A program made the position numbers and the translations under genes. The notes below the pieces were generated by a model. That model saw only the letters and a program-made list of their open reading frames with translations. It was not told where the DNA came from and ran no database searches. A DNA stretch of 45,332 nucleotides from Erythrobacter sp. CCH5-A1 (GTDB lineage: Bacteria; Pseudomonadota; Alphaproteobacteria; Sphingomonadales; Sphingomonadaceae), in assembly GCF_001557115.1 (NCBI RefSeq), contig NZ_LSKQ01000023.1:1-45332 (forward strand). Direction: 5' to 3'. Positions 8,852 through 18,960 of this stretch are shown one piece after another (the first letter of the stretch is position 1; the number at the start of each line of letters is the position of its first letter).

Positions 8852-9133
8852 TCAATTCGCCGGGCGGCTCGGCAGCTTGGCGATATTGTCGCGCAGCTCC
8901 GCACCGCGCGCCGCCTTCATCGCCGCCTCCTCCTCGAGCATCAGGTCGTGCTCGGCGAACAGGCGCTCGATTTCGGTGCGGCGTTCGAGCAGCATGTAGG
9001 CAATGCCCGGCGCAAGGCTCTCGCCCTCGCCGATCTGCCCGAGCAATGCCGCCAGATCGCTCACCGTTGCATCGCGCGCGGTCTTGAAGAAATGGCCCTT
9101 CCGATCGAAGAAGCCTGTGCCTGTATGTGCCAT
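8852..9133 (-). CDS. Small conserved-looking protein of unknown function
   Basis: A 93-aa hydrophilic, soluble protein beginning MAHTGTGFFDRKGHFFKTA, followed by two or three helices rich in Glu, Ala and Leu; the part after residue 45 could form a short coiled coil. No catalytic motif is seen and I do not recognise the family. The start at 9133 is supported by a good GGAGGA ribosome-binding site 8 nt upstream; the open frame extends further upstream but without such support. It follows pccA on the same strand after 247 bp, with a hairpin between them, so it probably has its own promoter. Confidence 0.7.
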   Translation of the reverse strand: MAHTGTGFFDRKGHFFKTARDATVSDLAALLGQIGEGESLAPGIAYMLLERRTEIERLFAEHDLMLEEEAAMKAARGAELRDNIAKLPSRPAN

Positions 9134-9343
9134 GATCAAATCCTCCCACAGAGATTCAATCCACGAGCCACGGGGAATACCGCGACTCGGCAGGAAGAGT
9201 TTCTCACAAGACGGACTGTAGGACAGAGCCGCCGCGGATTTTCCGTCGGAAATCATTAATCTGCCGCAAAACTACAACAGATTTTGGAATGATGTTGCGG
9301 CGCAGCGCAGCTTTGCGTCGGATTGACGCCAAGCAGTGGTGAA

Positions 9344-9373
9344 GCGCGCGCGCCGTCAAGCGACGCGCGCGGC
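9344..9373 (-). terminator. GC-rich hairpin downstream of pccA
   Basis: An alternating CG-rich stem with a short AAGC loop (…CCGTC-AAGC-GACG…) and a single bulge lies about 10-40 nt past the pccA stop. A smaller perfect hairpin, GCGTC-GGATT-GACGC, follows at 9315-9329. There is no clear U-run, so this is a possible rather than canonical terminator for the propionate gene run. The rest of the 9134-9380 gap is comparatively AT-rich around 9240-9300 and probably holds the promoter of the 93-aa gene. Confidence 0.45.
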
Positions 9374-9380
9374 AGGTCGG

Positions 9381-11444
9381 TCACTCGAGTTCCAAGATCA
9401 CCGCATCGACCGCGAGGCTCTCGCCCTCGGCGGCATTGATCTTGGCGATCACGCCTTCCTTTTCGGCGCGCAGGATGTTCTCCATCTTCATCGCCTCCAC
9501 GGTCGCGAGCGGCTGGCCGGGCTGCACGGTCTCGCCCTCGGCCACGTGGAGCTTCACCAGCATCCCGGGCATCGGGCAGATCAGCAGGCGTGAAAGGTCG
9601 GGCGGGACCTTTTCGAGCATCAGCGATTCGTGGCGTGCCAGCCGCTGCGGGATCACCAGCGCGGTGTGCTGCGCGCCGCGGGTGGTGACCTTCCACTGGT
9701 TGCCCTGCCGCTCGACGATGATGCCGAGCTTCAGGCCCGCGCCGTCGGTCGCTTCGGCCTGCACCATGCCCGGACGCCAGGTGCAGGTGCCCTCGACCCG
9801 CACGCCGTCGACCATGGCATGGCCCTCGCCGAGGGTGACGTGGAAGCGCTCGTCACCGAGCTTGACCAGCCATTCGGTGGTGACGCGGATCACCCCCTCG
9901 CGCCCGTCATCCCCGTCGAGCTGGCCGGAAATGCGATGCGCGCGGCTCTGGAGGGTGAATTCATTGCCCGCGCAGACCGCCGCGAGCAGGCGCTTCACCT
10001 CGTCCGACGTCGCTGCGCCGTGGAAGCCTTCGGGGTATTCCTCGGCGATGAAGCCGGTGGTGAGCTCGCCCGAACGGAAGCGCGGGTGCTGCATGATCGC
10101 GCTGAGGAAATCGACATTGTGGCCGAGGCCCTTGATGCGGAACCGGTCGAGCGCTTCGATCTGAAGATCGGCGGCCTCGTCGCGCGTCGGGGCCCAGGTG
10201 ATCAGCTTGGCGATCATCGGGTCGTAGAAGCGCGAAACCTCGCCGCCTTCATAGACGCCGTCATCGACGCGCACCGATCCGGTGCCGCGCGCCACACCCC
10301 GGCGCGCCTTGCCCGCGACGGTCTCGTCCTCGCTCCAGCCAGCAAGCGGCGGCGCGTAGCGCACCAGCCGCCCCGTCGAGGGCAGAAACCCGCGATAGGG
10401 GTCTTCGGCATAGACGCGGTTCTCGATCGCCCAGCCGTCGATCCCGATGTCGTCCTGGGTGAAGGCGAGGCGTTCGCCCGCCGCGACGCGGATCATCTGC
10501 TCGACGAGGTCGATGCCGGTGATCGCCTCGGTGACGGGGTGCTCGACCTGGAGACGGGTGTTCATCTCGAGGAAGTAGAAGCTCTCCCCCGTCGGGTCCG
10601 CGCCGCTGACGATCAGCTCGACCGTGCCCGCAGAGTAATAGCCCACCGCGCGGGCGAGGGCGACGCACTGCTCGCCCATCGCCTTCCGCATCTTCGGCGT
10701 GACAAAGGGCGACGGCGCTTCCTCGACCACCTTCTGGTGGCGGCGCTGGATCGAGCATTCGCGCTCGTTGAGGTAGAGGATGTTGCCGTGCTGGTCGCCG
10801 AGAATCTGGATCTCGATGTGGCGCGGGTTGAGGATGAACTTCTCGATGAAAACGCGGTCGTCGCCGAAGGAGTTGAGGCCTTCGCGCTTCACGCTCTCGA
10901 AGCCCTCGCGCACGTCCGCCTCGCTATAGGCAAGGCGCATCCCCTTGCCCCCGCCCCCGGCGCTGGCCTTCATCATCACCGGATAGCCGATCTCGTTCGA
11001 GATGCGCACCGCGTGCTCGGTATCCTCGATCTCGCCGACAAAACCGGGGACGACATTGACGCCCGCCTCTTTCGCCAGCTTCTTGGATTCGATCTTGTCG
11101 CCCATGGCGGCAATCGCGCCGACCGGCGGTCCGATGAAGGCGATGTTTTCCTTGGCTAGCGCCTCGGCAAAGGAGGTGCGCTCGGAGAGGAAGCCATAGC
11201 CGGGGTGCACGGCCTCGGCCCCGGTCTGCTTGCACGCGGCGATAATCTTGTCGGCGATCAGATAAGATTCAGCCGCAGGCGAAGGCCCGATATGCACCGC
11301 CTCGTCAGCCATCGCGACGAAGGGCGCGCGCGCATCGGCATCGGAATAGACCGCGACGGTCTTGATCCCCATCTTGCGCGCGGTGGTGATAACCCGGCAG
11401 GCGATCTCGCCGCGGTTGGCAATCAGGATTTTGCTGAACATCAT
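9381..11444 (-). CDS. pccA: Propionyl-CoA carboxylase alpha subunit (biotin carboxylase + biotin carrier)
   Basis: A 687-aa biotin-dependent acyl-CoA carboxylase alpha chain. In order it holds an N-terminal biotin carboxylase (starts FSKILIANRGEIACRV; ATP-grasp glycine loop KASAGGGGKGMRLA; EMNTRLQVEHPVTE), a middle domain that contacts the beta subunit, and a C-terminal biotinyl domain with the EAMKMEN motif and the biotinylated lysine at about 653. With PccB it carboxylates propionyl-CoA to (S)-methylmalonyl-CoA. Propionyl-CoA is favoured over other acyl-CoAs because of the mutase, epimerase and pccB in the same gene run and the mitochondrial-PCCA-like length. The ATG at 11444 overlaps the preceding stop (ATGA); the next codon is also ATG (11441). 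Confidence 0.93.
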   Translation of the reverse strand: MMFSKILIANRGEIACRVITTARKMGIKTVAVYSDADARAPFVAMADEAVHIGPSPAAESYLIADKIIAACKQTGAEAVHPGYGFLSERTSFAEALAKENIAFIGPPVGAIAAMGDKIESKKLAKEAGVNVVPGFVGEIEDTEHAVRISNEIGYPVMMKASAGGGGKGMRLAYSEADVREGFESVKREGLNSFGDDRVFIEKFILNPRHIEIQILGDQHGNILYLNERECSIQRRHQKVVEEAPSPFVTPKMRKAMGEQCVALARAVGYYSAGTVELIVSGADPTGESFYFLEMNTRLQVEHPVTEAITGIDLVEQMIRVAAGERLAFTQDDIGIDGWAIENRVYAEDPYRGFLPSTGRLVRYAPPLAGWSEDETVAGKARRGVARGTGSVRVDDGVYEGGEVSRFYDPMIAKLITWAPTRDEAADLQIEALDRFRIKGLGHNVDFLSAIMQHPRFRSGELTTGFIAEEYPEGFHGAATSDEVKRLLAAVCAGNEFTLQSRAHRISGQLDGDDGREGVIRVTTEWLVKLGDERFHVTLGEGHAMVDGVRVEGTCTWRPGMVQAEATDGAGLKLGIIVERQGNQWKVTTRGAQHTALVIPQRLARHESLMLEKVPPDLSRLLICPMPGMLVKLHVAEGETVQPGQPLATVEAMKMENILRAEKEGVIAKINAAEGESLAVDAVILELE

Positions 11445-11857
11445 TGCTCCATGAACGCTTTGAGCCCCCTGATCCGCGCCTTAGTCAGTGCCAGCAAGCA
11501 CTCACCTTCAGCCACGCGGGACAGGGCTCCGGGATCCTTGAAATAGTCGAGATGGCACGTCCGGTCGCGGTACTGCTTCCAGGCAGCTTGCGATTCGGCC
11601 AGATAGGTCTTGGCGCGATAGCCCGGCGAGGGATCGTCGTAATCGCCTGCATTGCCCGCATCGAGCTTTGCCGCGTAATCGAGCGCGTCGACGTAGACCT
11701 CCTCCAGTTCACGCTCTGCCGCGCCGAGTCTGACGCCGGTGCATTCCTGCTGCGACGACCAGAATGGTGGCCGGTCGCAATCAACATTGCCGGTTGCCCA
11801 AGCGGGCGCGCTTCCGGCGGCAATAGCCAACAGGGAAAGACCGGAAATCAGGATCAC
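11441..11857 (-). CDS. LprI/DUF1311-family exported protein
   Basis: A 138-aa secreted protein with the DUF1311 (lysozyme inhibitor LprI N-terminal) pattern: paired cysteines and the hallmark LAESQAAWKQYRDRTC. Members studied elsewhere inhibit lysozyme, but most are uncharacterised, so the function here is only suggested. Residues 1-21 form a signal peptide. The start is GTG at 11857, supported by a GGAGG site 7 nt upstream. The stop overlaps the pccA start by 4 bases, so its translation feeds directly into pccA. It is a paralogue of the next gene upstream (12010-12429), with which it shares the core motif but little else. Confidence 0.8.
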   Translation of the reverse strand: MILISGLSLLAIAAGSAPAWATGNVDCDRPPFWSSQQECTGVRLGAAERELEEVYVDALDYAAKLDAGNAGDYDDPSPGYRAKTYLAESQAAWKQYRDRTCHLDYFKDPGALSRVAEGECLLALTKARIRGLKAFMEQ

Positions 11858-12009
11858 CTAGCGGCCTCCATGACCCTGCCCGCGATCCCGGCGCAGCTGG
11901 CTATGAAGGATTTCGAGAACAAGGATGAGTCCTCTCTACGAAGGGGGCACGTCTTGCCAGCGGCTATGCCGAGGGATTGGCCAGGCTGCAAGCTAGCGGA
12001 TTTGGGGCG

Positions 12010-12429
12010 TCAAAGCTCGGGGTCGGCCAAGTGCTTGAGTTGCTCGATGCGTTCCTGCGTGAGCTCCCTCATGCAGAATGCCACCAGCATCGGTTCCATG
12101 CTGCCCCCACTTGTCGAGGCATAGCGTTCGTTCCCGCAATGCGCGTCACGATACGTCAGCCAAGCCCGCTGCGCCGTCAGCAGGCTGTCGTACGCGCCAA
12201 GCCGTGTGTCATTCTTGTCCCGATAGGGTGCTTCGCGCGCATCGCGATCCTTCATGACTGCAACCGTGATTCTCCACTGCGCGTTGAGTTTGGCATCAGC
12301 AATCCTGAATTCCCGCCACGCGCACTGGTTCATTTCGGGCTGGATGCCTCTGTCGGCTTCTGCCTGATTGCACTCGGGCAGCGGCTCGGCGGATTGCAGC
12401 AGCAGCGGGAAGATGAGCGTGGCGATCAT
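12010..12429 (-). CDS. LprI/DUF1311-family exported protein (second copy)
   Basis: A 139-aa protein with a short signal peptide (MIATLIFPLLLQS) and the DUF1311 signature LLTAQRAWLTYRDAHC, plus further cysteines spaced as in the family (C-x-A-rich N-terminal pair and a late FCMRELT). As with its neighbour at 11441-11857, lysozyme inhibition is the only documented family activity and is not proven here. It lies 31 bp after the esterase gene and 152 bp before the other LprI-like gene. The two copies are diverged, so this is an old duplication or two separate acquisitions. Confidence 0.8.
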   Translation of the reverse strand: MIATLIFPLLLQSAEPLPECNQAEADRGIQPEMNQCAWREFRIADAKLNAQWRITVAVMKDRDAREAPYRDKNDTRLGAYDSLLTAQRAWLTYRDAHCGNERYASTSGGSMEPMLVAFCMRELTQERIEQLKHLADPEL

Positions 12430-12460
12430 GCGGCGCTTCCTTGGCGCGGAAAGGTTCGGG

Positions 12461-13318
12461 TCATTGCGTCACCCCGCCCCGCTTCTCGCACCTGAGCACC
12501 ATGCCATATTCCTCCAGCCAATCGGCCTTGGTCGGCAGCAGATATTGCAGCGCCTCGGGCAAGAGGCCGTGGAGCGCGGTCGCATGGTGCAGCTCGGTGC
12601 GGCGGTCGGAGAAGCAGAAGGGCTGGCTGGCGGGGAGCGCGGTGAGGAGGCGCAACATGCCGCTCTCGGTCGCCCCGCCCTCGTCGGCGAGGCTGAGGTA
12701 GAGCGGGGGGCGCGGGCCCACGCCCAAGGGTTTGCGGCTCAAAGCCTCGAAATCCCATTGCAGGCTTGGGCTGATCGCGGCGTAGCCGGTGAACAGGCCG
12801 GGGGCGGTGGCCCAGGTCTCGACCACGAAATGCCCCGCCGCGCTCTCGCCGACGAGGAAGGCGCGGCCATCGGTGCGGTAGCGGGCCTCGATGAACGGCT
12901 TGACCGTCTGCGCGAGCCACGCGCGAAAGGCGGCGCTTTCGCCCGCGGTGGGGTAGCGCTTGGCCTCGGCAGGGTCCTGCGTCGCCGGGAGCAGCTCGCG
13001 CTGACGGTCGCGAGTCTCGATCCCCACGAGGATCGCATCCTTGTTGCGCCCCCACAGCGCCCCCCAGCGCATCAGGCCTGCGCCCATCATCAGGTCTTGG
13101 CGAAGCGCCCCGTCGAGCTGGTAGACGACGGGCCAGCGCTTGTCGGGCTGGCTCGCGTAATCGGGCGGCAAGACGATGTTGACCTCACGGCTCTGCCCGA
13201 GCGCTTCGAGGGTAATTGTCTCGCCGATGGCAAGGGGCTGCGGGTCCTGCGCCTTCGTTGGAACCGCTCCGCCAAGCACCAGCGCGGCCACTGCGGCGCA
13301 AAGCCAGCGCGCTCTCAC
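12461..13318 (-). CDS. Exported alpha/beta hydrolase, putative esterase (esterase D / BesA-like)
   Basis: A 285-aa protein with a signal peptide (residues 1-23) and the alpha/beta-hydrolase fold of the putative-esterase family that includes esterase D, ferri-siderophore esterases and mycolyltransferases. The nucleophile elbow is GESAAG with Ser159, preceded by YRTDGRAFLV; YQLDG lies at about 66-70. A late HHATALHG region may provide the catalytic His. Substrate cannot be told; there are no siderophore genes nearby. The start is GTG at 13318, overlapping the previous stop (GTGA). It sits inside the propionate gene run without an obvious metabolic link to it. Confidence 0.75.
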   Translation of the reverse strand: MRARWLCAAVAALVLGGAVPTKAQDPQPLAIGETITLEALGQSREVNIVLPPDYASQPDKRWPVVYQLDGALRQDLMMGAGLMRWGALWGRNKDAILVGIETRDRQRELLPATQDPAEAKRYPTAGESAAFRAWLAQTVKPFIEARYRTDGRAFLVGESAAGHFVVETWATAPGLFTGYAAISPSLQWDFEALSRKPLGVGPRPPLYLSLADEGGATESGMLRLLTALPASQPFCFSDRRTELHHATALHGLLPEALQYLLPTKADWLEEYGMVLRCEKRGGVTQ

Positions 13319-13716
13319 GGCTTTTCAGCCGTCGGCAGCGGGGGCGCAGTCCTGAACTTCTGCTCGAAGCGCTCCTCCGAGAAGACCAGCTCGGGCGCGT
13401 TATCGCGAATCCAGTCACGGACACAGGCTCGCGACGTTTCGGTGGCGTTGAATATGTCGTAGACCGCAAGATCCAGCCCACCCACACCATCGATCCGGTT
13501 GTCGAGACCGCAGTGCCGCGTCTCCTTGCGGATGCGCTCCATCTCTTCGGTCGTCCCGACCGCGACGCTCTCCATGTTCTGGATCACATATTCGCCGTTG
13601 TCGAAGAGCGGCGCGCAGACGGCAGGGTCGCGGATGGGGGCCCGCTCCTCGCAGCCGGGCACCACGTCTGGCGCGGGGTCGGCGGCTGCCAGCGCAAGGG
13701 CCAGCAGGCCGATCAC
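13315..13716 (-). CDS. Small exported protein of unknown function
   Basis: Family not recognised. As called here it is 133 aa, starting with GTG at 13716, which overlaps the bioB stop (GTGA) and opens straight into a hydrophobic signal-like segment ([14 protein letters not shown]). An in-frame ATG at 13740 would add eight residues (MQDGGAGG) and overlap bioB by 28 bases; the choice is not certain. The mature part has about four cysteines (VPGCEE, AVCAPL, RHCGLD, RACVRD), suggesting disulfides in the periplasm. It is coupled to bioB upstream and to the esterase downstream. Confidence 0.6.
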   Translation of the reverse strand: MIGLLALALAAADPAPDVVPGCEERAPIRDPAVCAPLFDNGEYVIQNMESVAVGTTEEMERIRKETRHCGLDNRIDGVGGLDLAVYDIFNATETSRACVRDWIRDNAPELVFSEERFEQKFRTAPPLPTAEKP

Positions 13717-14723
13717 TCCGCCGGCACCGCCGTCTTGCACGCGCGCGCGGGCTCCTCGCCCTTCAGCGCGGTGAGGCCGAGCTTGGCGAACAGCGCGCCG
13801 TCCTTGTCGTCACCCGCATTGGGCGCGGTGAGCAGTTTGTCGCCGGTGAAGATGCTGTTCGCCCCGGCAAGGAAGCACAGCGCTTGCGTCGCCTCGGACA
13901 TGGATTCGCGCCCGGCCGAGAGCCGCACCATCGAGCGCGGCATGGTGATGCGCGCGACCGCGACCGTGCGGACGAACTCGATATCGTCGATCTTGGCGAG
14001 CGGCGTGTCGGCGAGCATGTTGCCCAGCACCGTGCCCTTCACCGGCACCAGCGCATTGACCGGGACGCTCTCCGGGTGCTGCGGCAGGGTGGCTAGGGTG
14101 TGGACGAAGCCCACCCGGTCCTCGCGCGTCTCGCCCATGCCGACGATCCCGCCGCTGCACACGTTGATGCCCGCCTTGCGCACGTGAACCAGCGTATCGA
14201 GCCGGCACTGGAAATCGCGGGTGGAGATGACGCGCTCGTAATATTCGGGCGAGCTGTCGATATTGTGGTTGTAGTAATCGAGCCCGGCCTCGGCCAGCAT
14301 CTCGGCCTGATGCGGCTCGAGCATGCCGAGCGTCATGCAGGTCTCGAGGCCCATCGCGCGGACGCCCTTCACGATCTCGACGATCGCGGGCATGTCGCGG
14401 TCCTTGGGATTGCGCCACGCCGCGCCCATGCAGAACCGCTGACTCCCTGCATCCTTCGCCTGCGCCGCGCGCTGGAGCACGGCCTGCACGTCCATCAGCT
14501 TGGTGGCTTCCACACCGCTGTCAGCATGGACCGACTGCGAGCAATAGCCGCAATCCTCCGGACACCCCCCGGTCTTGATGCTGAGCAGGGTGCAGAGCTG
14601 GACTTCGGTCGCAGGGTGATATTTGCGGTGAACGCTGGCGGCCTGAAACAGCAGCTCGGTGAAGGGCAGGTCGAAGAGGGCCGCGATCTCGGCGCGGGTC
14701 CAGTCGGTGCGGGGGTGGGTCAT
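13713..14723 (-). CDS. bioB: Biotin synthase
   Basis: A 336-aa radical SAM enzyme that inserts sulfur into dethiobiotin to give biotin. The radical SAM cluster motif CPEDCGYC (Cys54, Cys58, Cys61) is present. Other family segments are [60 protein letters not shown] and the late R-x-S-x-GR segment ([10 protein letters not shown]) near the auxiliary [2Fe-2S] site. No other bio genes are in the window. Its place inside the propionyl-CoA carboxylase gene run links biotin supply to the biotin-dependent PccA. It starts immediately after the stop of the upstream 157-aa gene. Confidence 0.97.
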   Translation of the reverse strand: MTHPRTDWTRAEIAALFDLPFTELLFQAASVHRKYHPATEVQLCTLLSIKTGGCPEDCGYCSQSVHADSGVEATKLMDVQAVLQRAAQAKDAGSQRFCMGAAWRNPKDRDMPAIVEIVKGVRAMGLETCMTLGMLEPHQAEMLAEAGLDYYNHNIDSSPEYYERVISTRDFQCRLDTLVHVRKAGINVCSGGIVGMGETREDRVGFVHTLATLPQHPESVPVNALVPVKGTVLGNMLADTPLAKIDDIEFVRTVAVARITMPRSMVRLSAGRESMSEATQALCFLAGANSIFTGDKLLTAPNAGDDKDGALFAKLGLTALKGEEPARACKTAVPAE

Positions 14724-15193
14724 TCAGTGACTTCCATTCTCATCCAACGTCGGAATGTCGGCTGACATCGGCTCGATCGAACTCGCGGGGCCGAAATCAA
14801 AAGCTACGGGTGGAGGCAGGCGTTGTTCGCTCCAATGCACGACCTGACCTAGGTCTGAGACGTAGAAGAAGCCAGACGCTCCATCGGCTGGAATGATGGC
14901 GCGGACACCGCAACTAACGGTGATCATCCCGGGATTGAACAAGGTTACCTCCACCTTCCCGTCATTGGCAGAGGTGATCGTCGCATGAACTACCGTGGCC
15001 TGATAATCTGGATCATCGGGATCATCTGCAGTTTCGGAGTTGCGGAAAACGATCGTACCCTCGACCTCGGACTGATTTCGGAGCCATTGGTCGAACCGTT
15101 CAAAGTCCGAAATTGTTGGTCCAGTGGGGCAGGCAAGTACCGGCAAGGGAAGAGCCAGCGCGACTGCCATCATGGAAATCAGGACGATCTTCC

Positions 15194-15197
<4 letters not shown>
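14724..15197 (-). CDS. Exported protein of unknown function
   Basis: A 157-aa protein with a signal peptide ([22 protein letters not shown]) cut near residue 22, leaving a mature chain that starts CPTGP. Because the cysteine follows VLA, it could be a lipoprotein (LPVLAC), though the lipobox is not ideal. The rest is acidic and beta-rich with one more Cys (TVSCGVRA). No known domain is recognised. The start is GTG at 15197, overlapping the mutase stop by 4 bases, and its stop abuts the bioB start (TGAATG). Translation is thus coupled on both sides, a surprising place for an exported protein. Confidence 0.6.
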
Positions 15198-17347
<2,150 letters not shown>

Positions 17348-17367
17348 GTTCTAGCCTATACACCAAT

Positions 17368-17450
17368 CGTCACCCCCGCAAAGGCGGGGGTCCATCACCC
17401 CTCGCCAACGCGCGAGAGGCCGGATGGGCCCCCGCCTACGTGGGGGCTGC
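17368..17450. repeat. REP-like palindrome pair (CGTCACCCCCGC...GCGGGGGT type)
   Basis: Two units face each other. The first is CCCCCGC-AAAG-GCGGGGG at about 17373-17390, the second CCCCCGC-CTAC-GTGGGGG at about 17430-17446, and the flanking bases of the pair (TCCATC / GATGGG) are also inverted. The first unit, when read through, gives the VTPAKAGV peptide often seen where such alphaproteobacterial extragenic palindromes are mistranslated. The element lies between scpA and the enoyl-CoA hydratase gene, inside the presumed operon, where it could stabilise or attenuate the upstream message. Confidence 0.75.
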
Positions 17451-17470
17451 GGACGAAAAGTCCTTTCGGA

Positions 17471-18256
17471 CTATTCGCCCTTGAACTCCGCCTTGCGCTT
17501 CTGGAGGAAGGCCATGCCGCCCTCCATTGCATCCTTGGTGGCGCCCGCGATCCGCTGGCCCTCGGCCTCGGCGAGCAGCACCATCTGGAGGTTCTGGTCG
17601 AGCGCGGTGGCGATGTTGCGCTTCATCGTGGCGTAGGCGACCGTCGGGCCGTTCGCGAGCTTCTCGGCGAGCGCGCGGGCTTCGGTCATGAGATCGGCAT
17701 CCTCGACGCACTTGTAGACGAGGCCCCAGTCCTCGGCCTGCTGCCCCGAAATCTTCTCGCCCAGCATCATCATCCGCGTGGCGCGCGCGCGGCCGATGGC
17801 GCGGGCGAGCAGCCAGGTCGAGCCGCCATCGGGCACGAGGCCGATGTTGACGAAGGCCTGGAGGAAATAGGCGCTCTTGGCCGCGATGGTGAAGTCCGCC
17901 GCCAGCGCGAGCGAGCAGCCCACGCCCGCCGCCGGGCCGTTGACCGCGCAGATCACCGGCACGCTCGCGCGGATCAGATGGCTGATCGCGGGGTTGTAGT
18001 GATTGATCAGCGCCTCGTGGCTCCCGCCCTTTCCGCCCAGCGCCGAGCCGCTGCCGCGCGCCGAAAGGTCCGCGCCCGAGCAGAAGCCCTTGCCCTCGCC
18101 CGTGATCAGCACCGCGCGCGCATCGCCCAGATCATAGAACGCCTGCCCGATCTCGTCCGCCATCTGCGGCGGCATGGCATTGAGCCGCTCTGGGCGGTTG
18201 AGGGTGATGGTGAGCAGCGGGCCGTCACGTTCGACGCGGATGGTTTCGTAGGACAT
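17471..18256 (-). CDS. Enoyl-CoA hydratase/isomerase family protein (PaaG-like)
   Basis: A 261-aa crotonase-superfamily protein. Visible features are ITLNRPERLNAMPPQM near the N-terminus, the first oxyanion segment KGFCSGADLSARG, AVNGPAAGVGCSLALAADF with the second oxyanion glycine, and the C-terminal helical region. The ADLSARG and ADF regions place it near PaaG-type isomerases or hydratases rather than methylmalonyl-CoA decarboxylases, but the exact acyl-CoA is unknown. The start at 18256 has a GGAGAGAAG site close upstream. It lies 17 bp after the epimerase gene; a side role in propionyl-CoA-producing degradation (odd-chain or branched substrates) would fit the location. Confidence 0.88.
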   Translation of the reverse strand: MSYETIRVERDGPLLTITLNRPERLNAMPPQMADEIGQAFYDLGDARAVLITGEGKGFCSGADLSARGSGSALGGKGGSHEALINHYNPAISHLIRASVPVICAVNGPAAGVGCSLALAADFTIAAKSAYFLQAFVNIGLVPDGGSTWLLARAIGRARATRMMMLGEKISGQQAEDWGLVYKCVEDADLMTEARALAEKLANGPTVAYATMKRNIATALDQNLQMVLLAEAEGQRIAGATKDAMEGGMAFLQKRKAEFKGE

Positions 18257-18273
18257 TCTTCTCTCCGAAAGGT

Positions 18274-18726
18274 TCAGTTCGACCAGTGCGTGCCCTCTTT
18301 GGGCGTCTCCATGATCTCGGTAAGCATGCCGCCCATGTCCTTGGGATGGACGAAAAAGATAAGGGTGCCGTGCGCGCCGATGCGGGTGGGGCCGAGGATG
18401 CGCTTGCCGAGCGCCTCGAATTCGCTGCGCGCCTCCGCGATGTCGAGCACCTCGAAGCACAGGTGATGCTGACCGCCCAAGGGGTTCTTGGCGAGGAAGC
18501 CCGCGAGGGTGGAGTTCTCCCCCAGCGGCTCGATCAGCTCGATTTGCGTGCCATTCATCGCCCCGTCCGCGCCGGGGGTGTCGACGAAGCAGACCTTCAC
18601 GCCCTGCTCCTCAAGGTCGAAGGGCGTGTGGATCTTGGTCGCGCCCATGACGTCGCGGTAAAACGCGATAGAATCCGCGATGGAGGGTGTGGCGACCCCG
18701 ATGTGGTTCAAGCGTCCGAGTTTCAT
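18274..18726 (-). CDS. mce: Methylmalonyl-CoA epimerase
   Basis: A 150-aa vicinal-oxygen-chelate (glyoxalase fold) metalloenzyme that interconverts (S)- and (R)-methylmalonyl-CoA, connecting the carboxylase product to the mutase substrate. The N-terminal LNHIGVATPSIADSIAFYRD, the central QHHLCFEVLDI and the C-terminal IFFVHPKDMGGMLTEIME carry the expected His, His and Glu metal ligands. Length is normal. It lies 1 bp after the 76-aa membrane protein gene and 17 bp before the enoyl-CoA hydratase gene. Its identity rests on family motifs and on its position between pccB and scpA. Confidence 0.94.
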   Translation of the reverse strand: MKLGRLNHIGVATPSIADSIAFYRDVMGATKIHTPFDLEEQGVKVCFVDTPGADGAMNGTQIELIEPLGENSTLAGFLAKNPLGGQHHLCFEVLDIAEARSEFEALGKRILGPTRIGAHGTLIFFVHPKDMGGMLTEIMETPKEGTHWSN

Positions 18727-18727
18727 T

Positions 18728-18958
18728 TCAGTTCCTAACCATCTGAAATAGGGTGAATGCTAGAGCCATGCCGCTAGCCACCGGGAAGCCGTAGGTTTGT
18801 CGGTAAAATTCCCATCCCCGCTCACTTCGTTCGGCCCAATCCATTGTCCAGAAGCGAAAGTAGCTACCACGCTCAAGATTTTTCCGAGCCAAAACAAGCG
18901 CGCCGACGAAAAAGGTCGCGAACATTCCCAGAAACAAGAATTTGACGGGCCAAGGCAT
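18728..18958 (-). CDS. Small membrane protein, unknown function
   Basis: A 76-aa protein with a strong N-terminal membrane helix (about residues 6-24, FLFLGMFATFFVGALVLA), a hydrophilic Arg/Trp/Glu-rich middle and a weaker second hydrophobic stretch (about 57-72). It is probably an inner-membrane protein. No family recognised. It sits exactly between pccB (2-bp gap) and mce (1-bp gap), so it must be co-transcribed with them. The base composition of this stretch looks slightly lower in GC than its neighbours, which may indicate a recent arrival. Confidence 0.6.
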   Translation of the reverse strand: MPWPVKFLFLGMFATFFVGALVLARKNLERGSYFRFWTMDWAERSERGWEFYRQTYGFPVASGMALAFTLFQMVRN

Positions 18959-18960
18959 AT

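Noticed and set aside
9381..12429. Idea that pccA, the LprI-like genes and the esterase form a mobile defence or anti-lysozyme island
   Set aside because: No integrase, transposase, direct repeats, tRNA or sharp composition change borders the segment; the genes are tightly joined to core metabolism.
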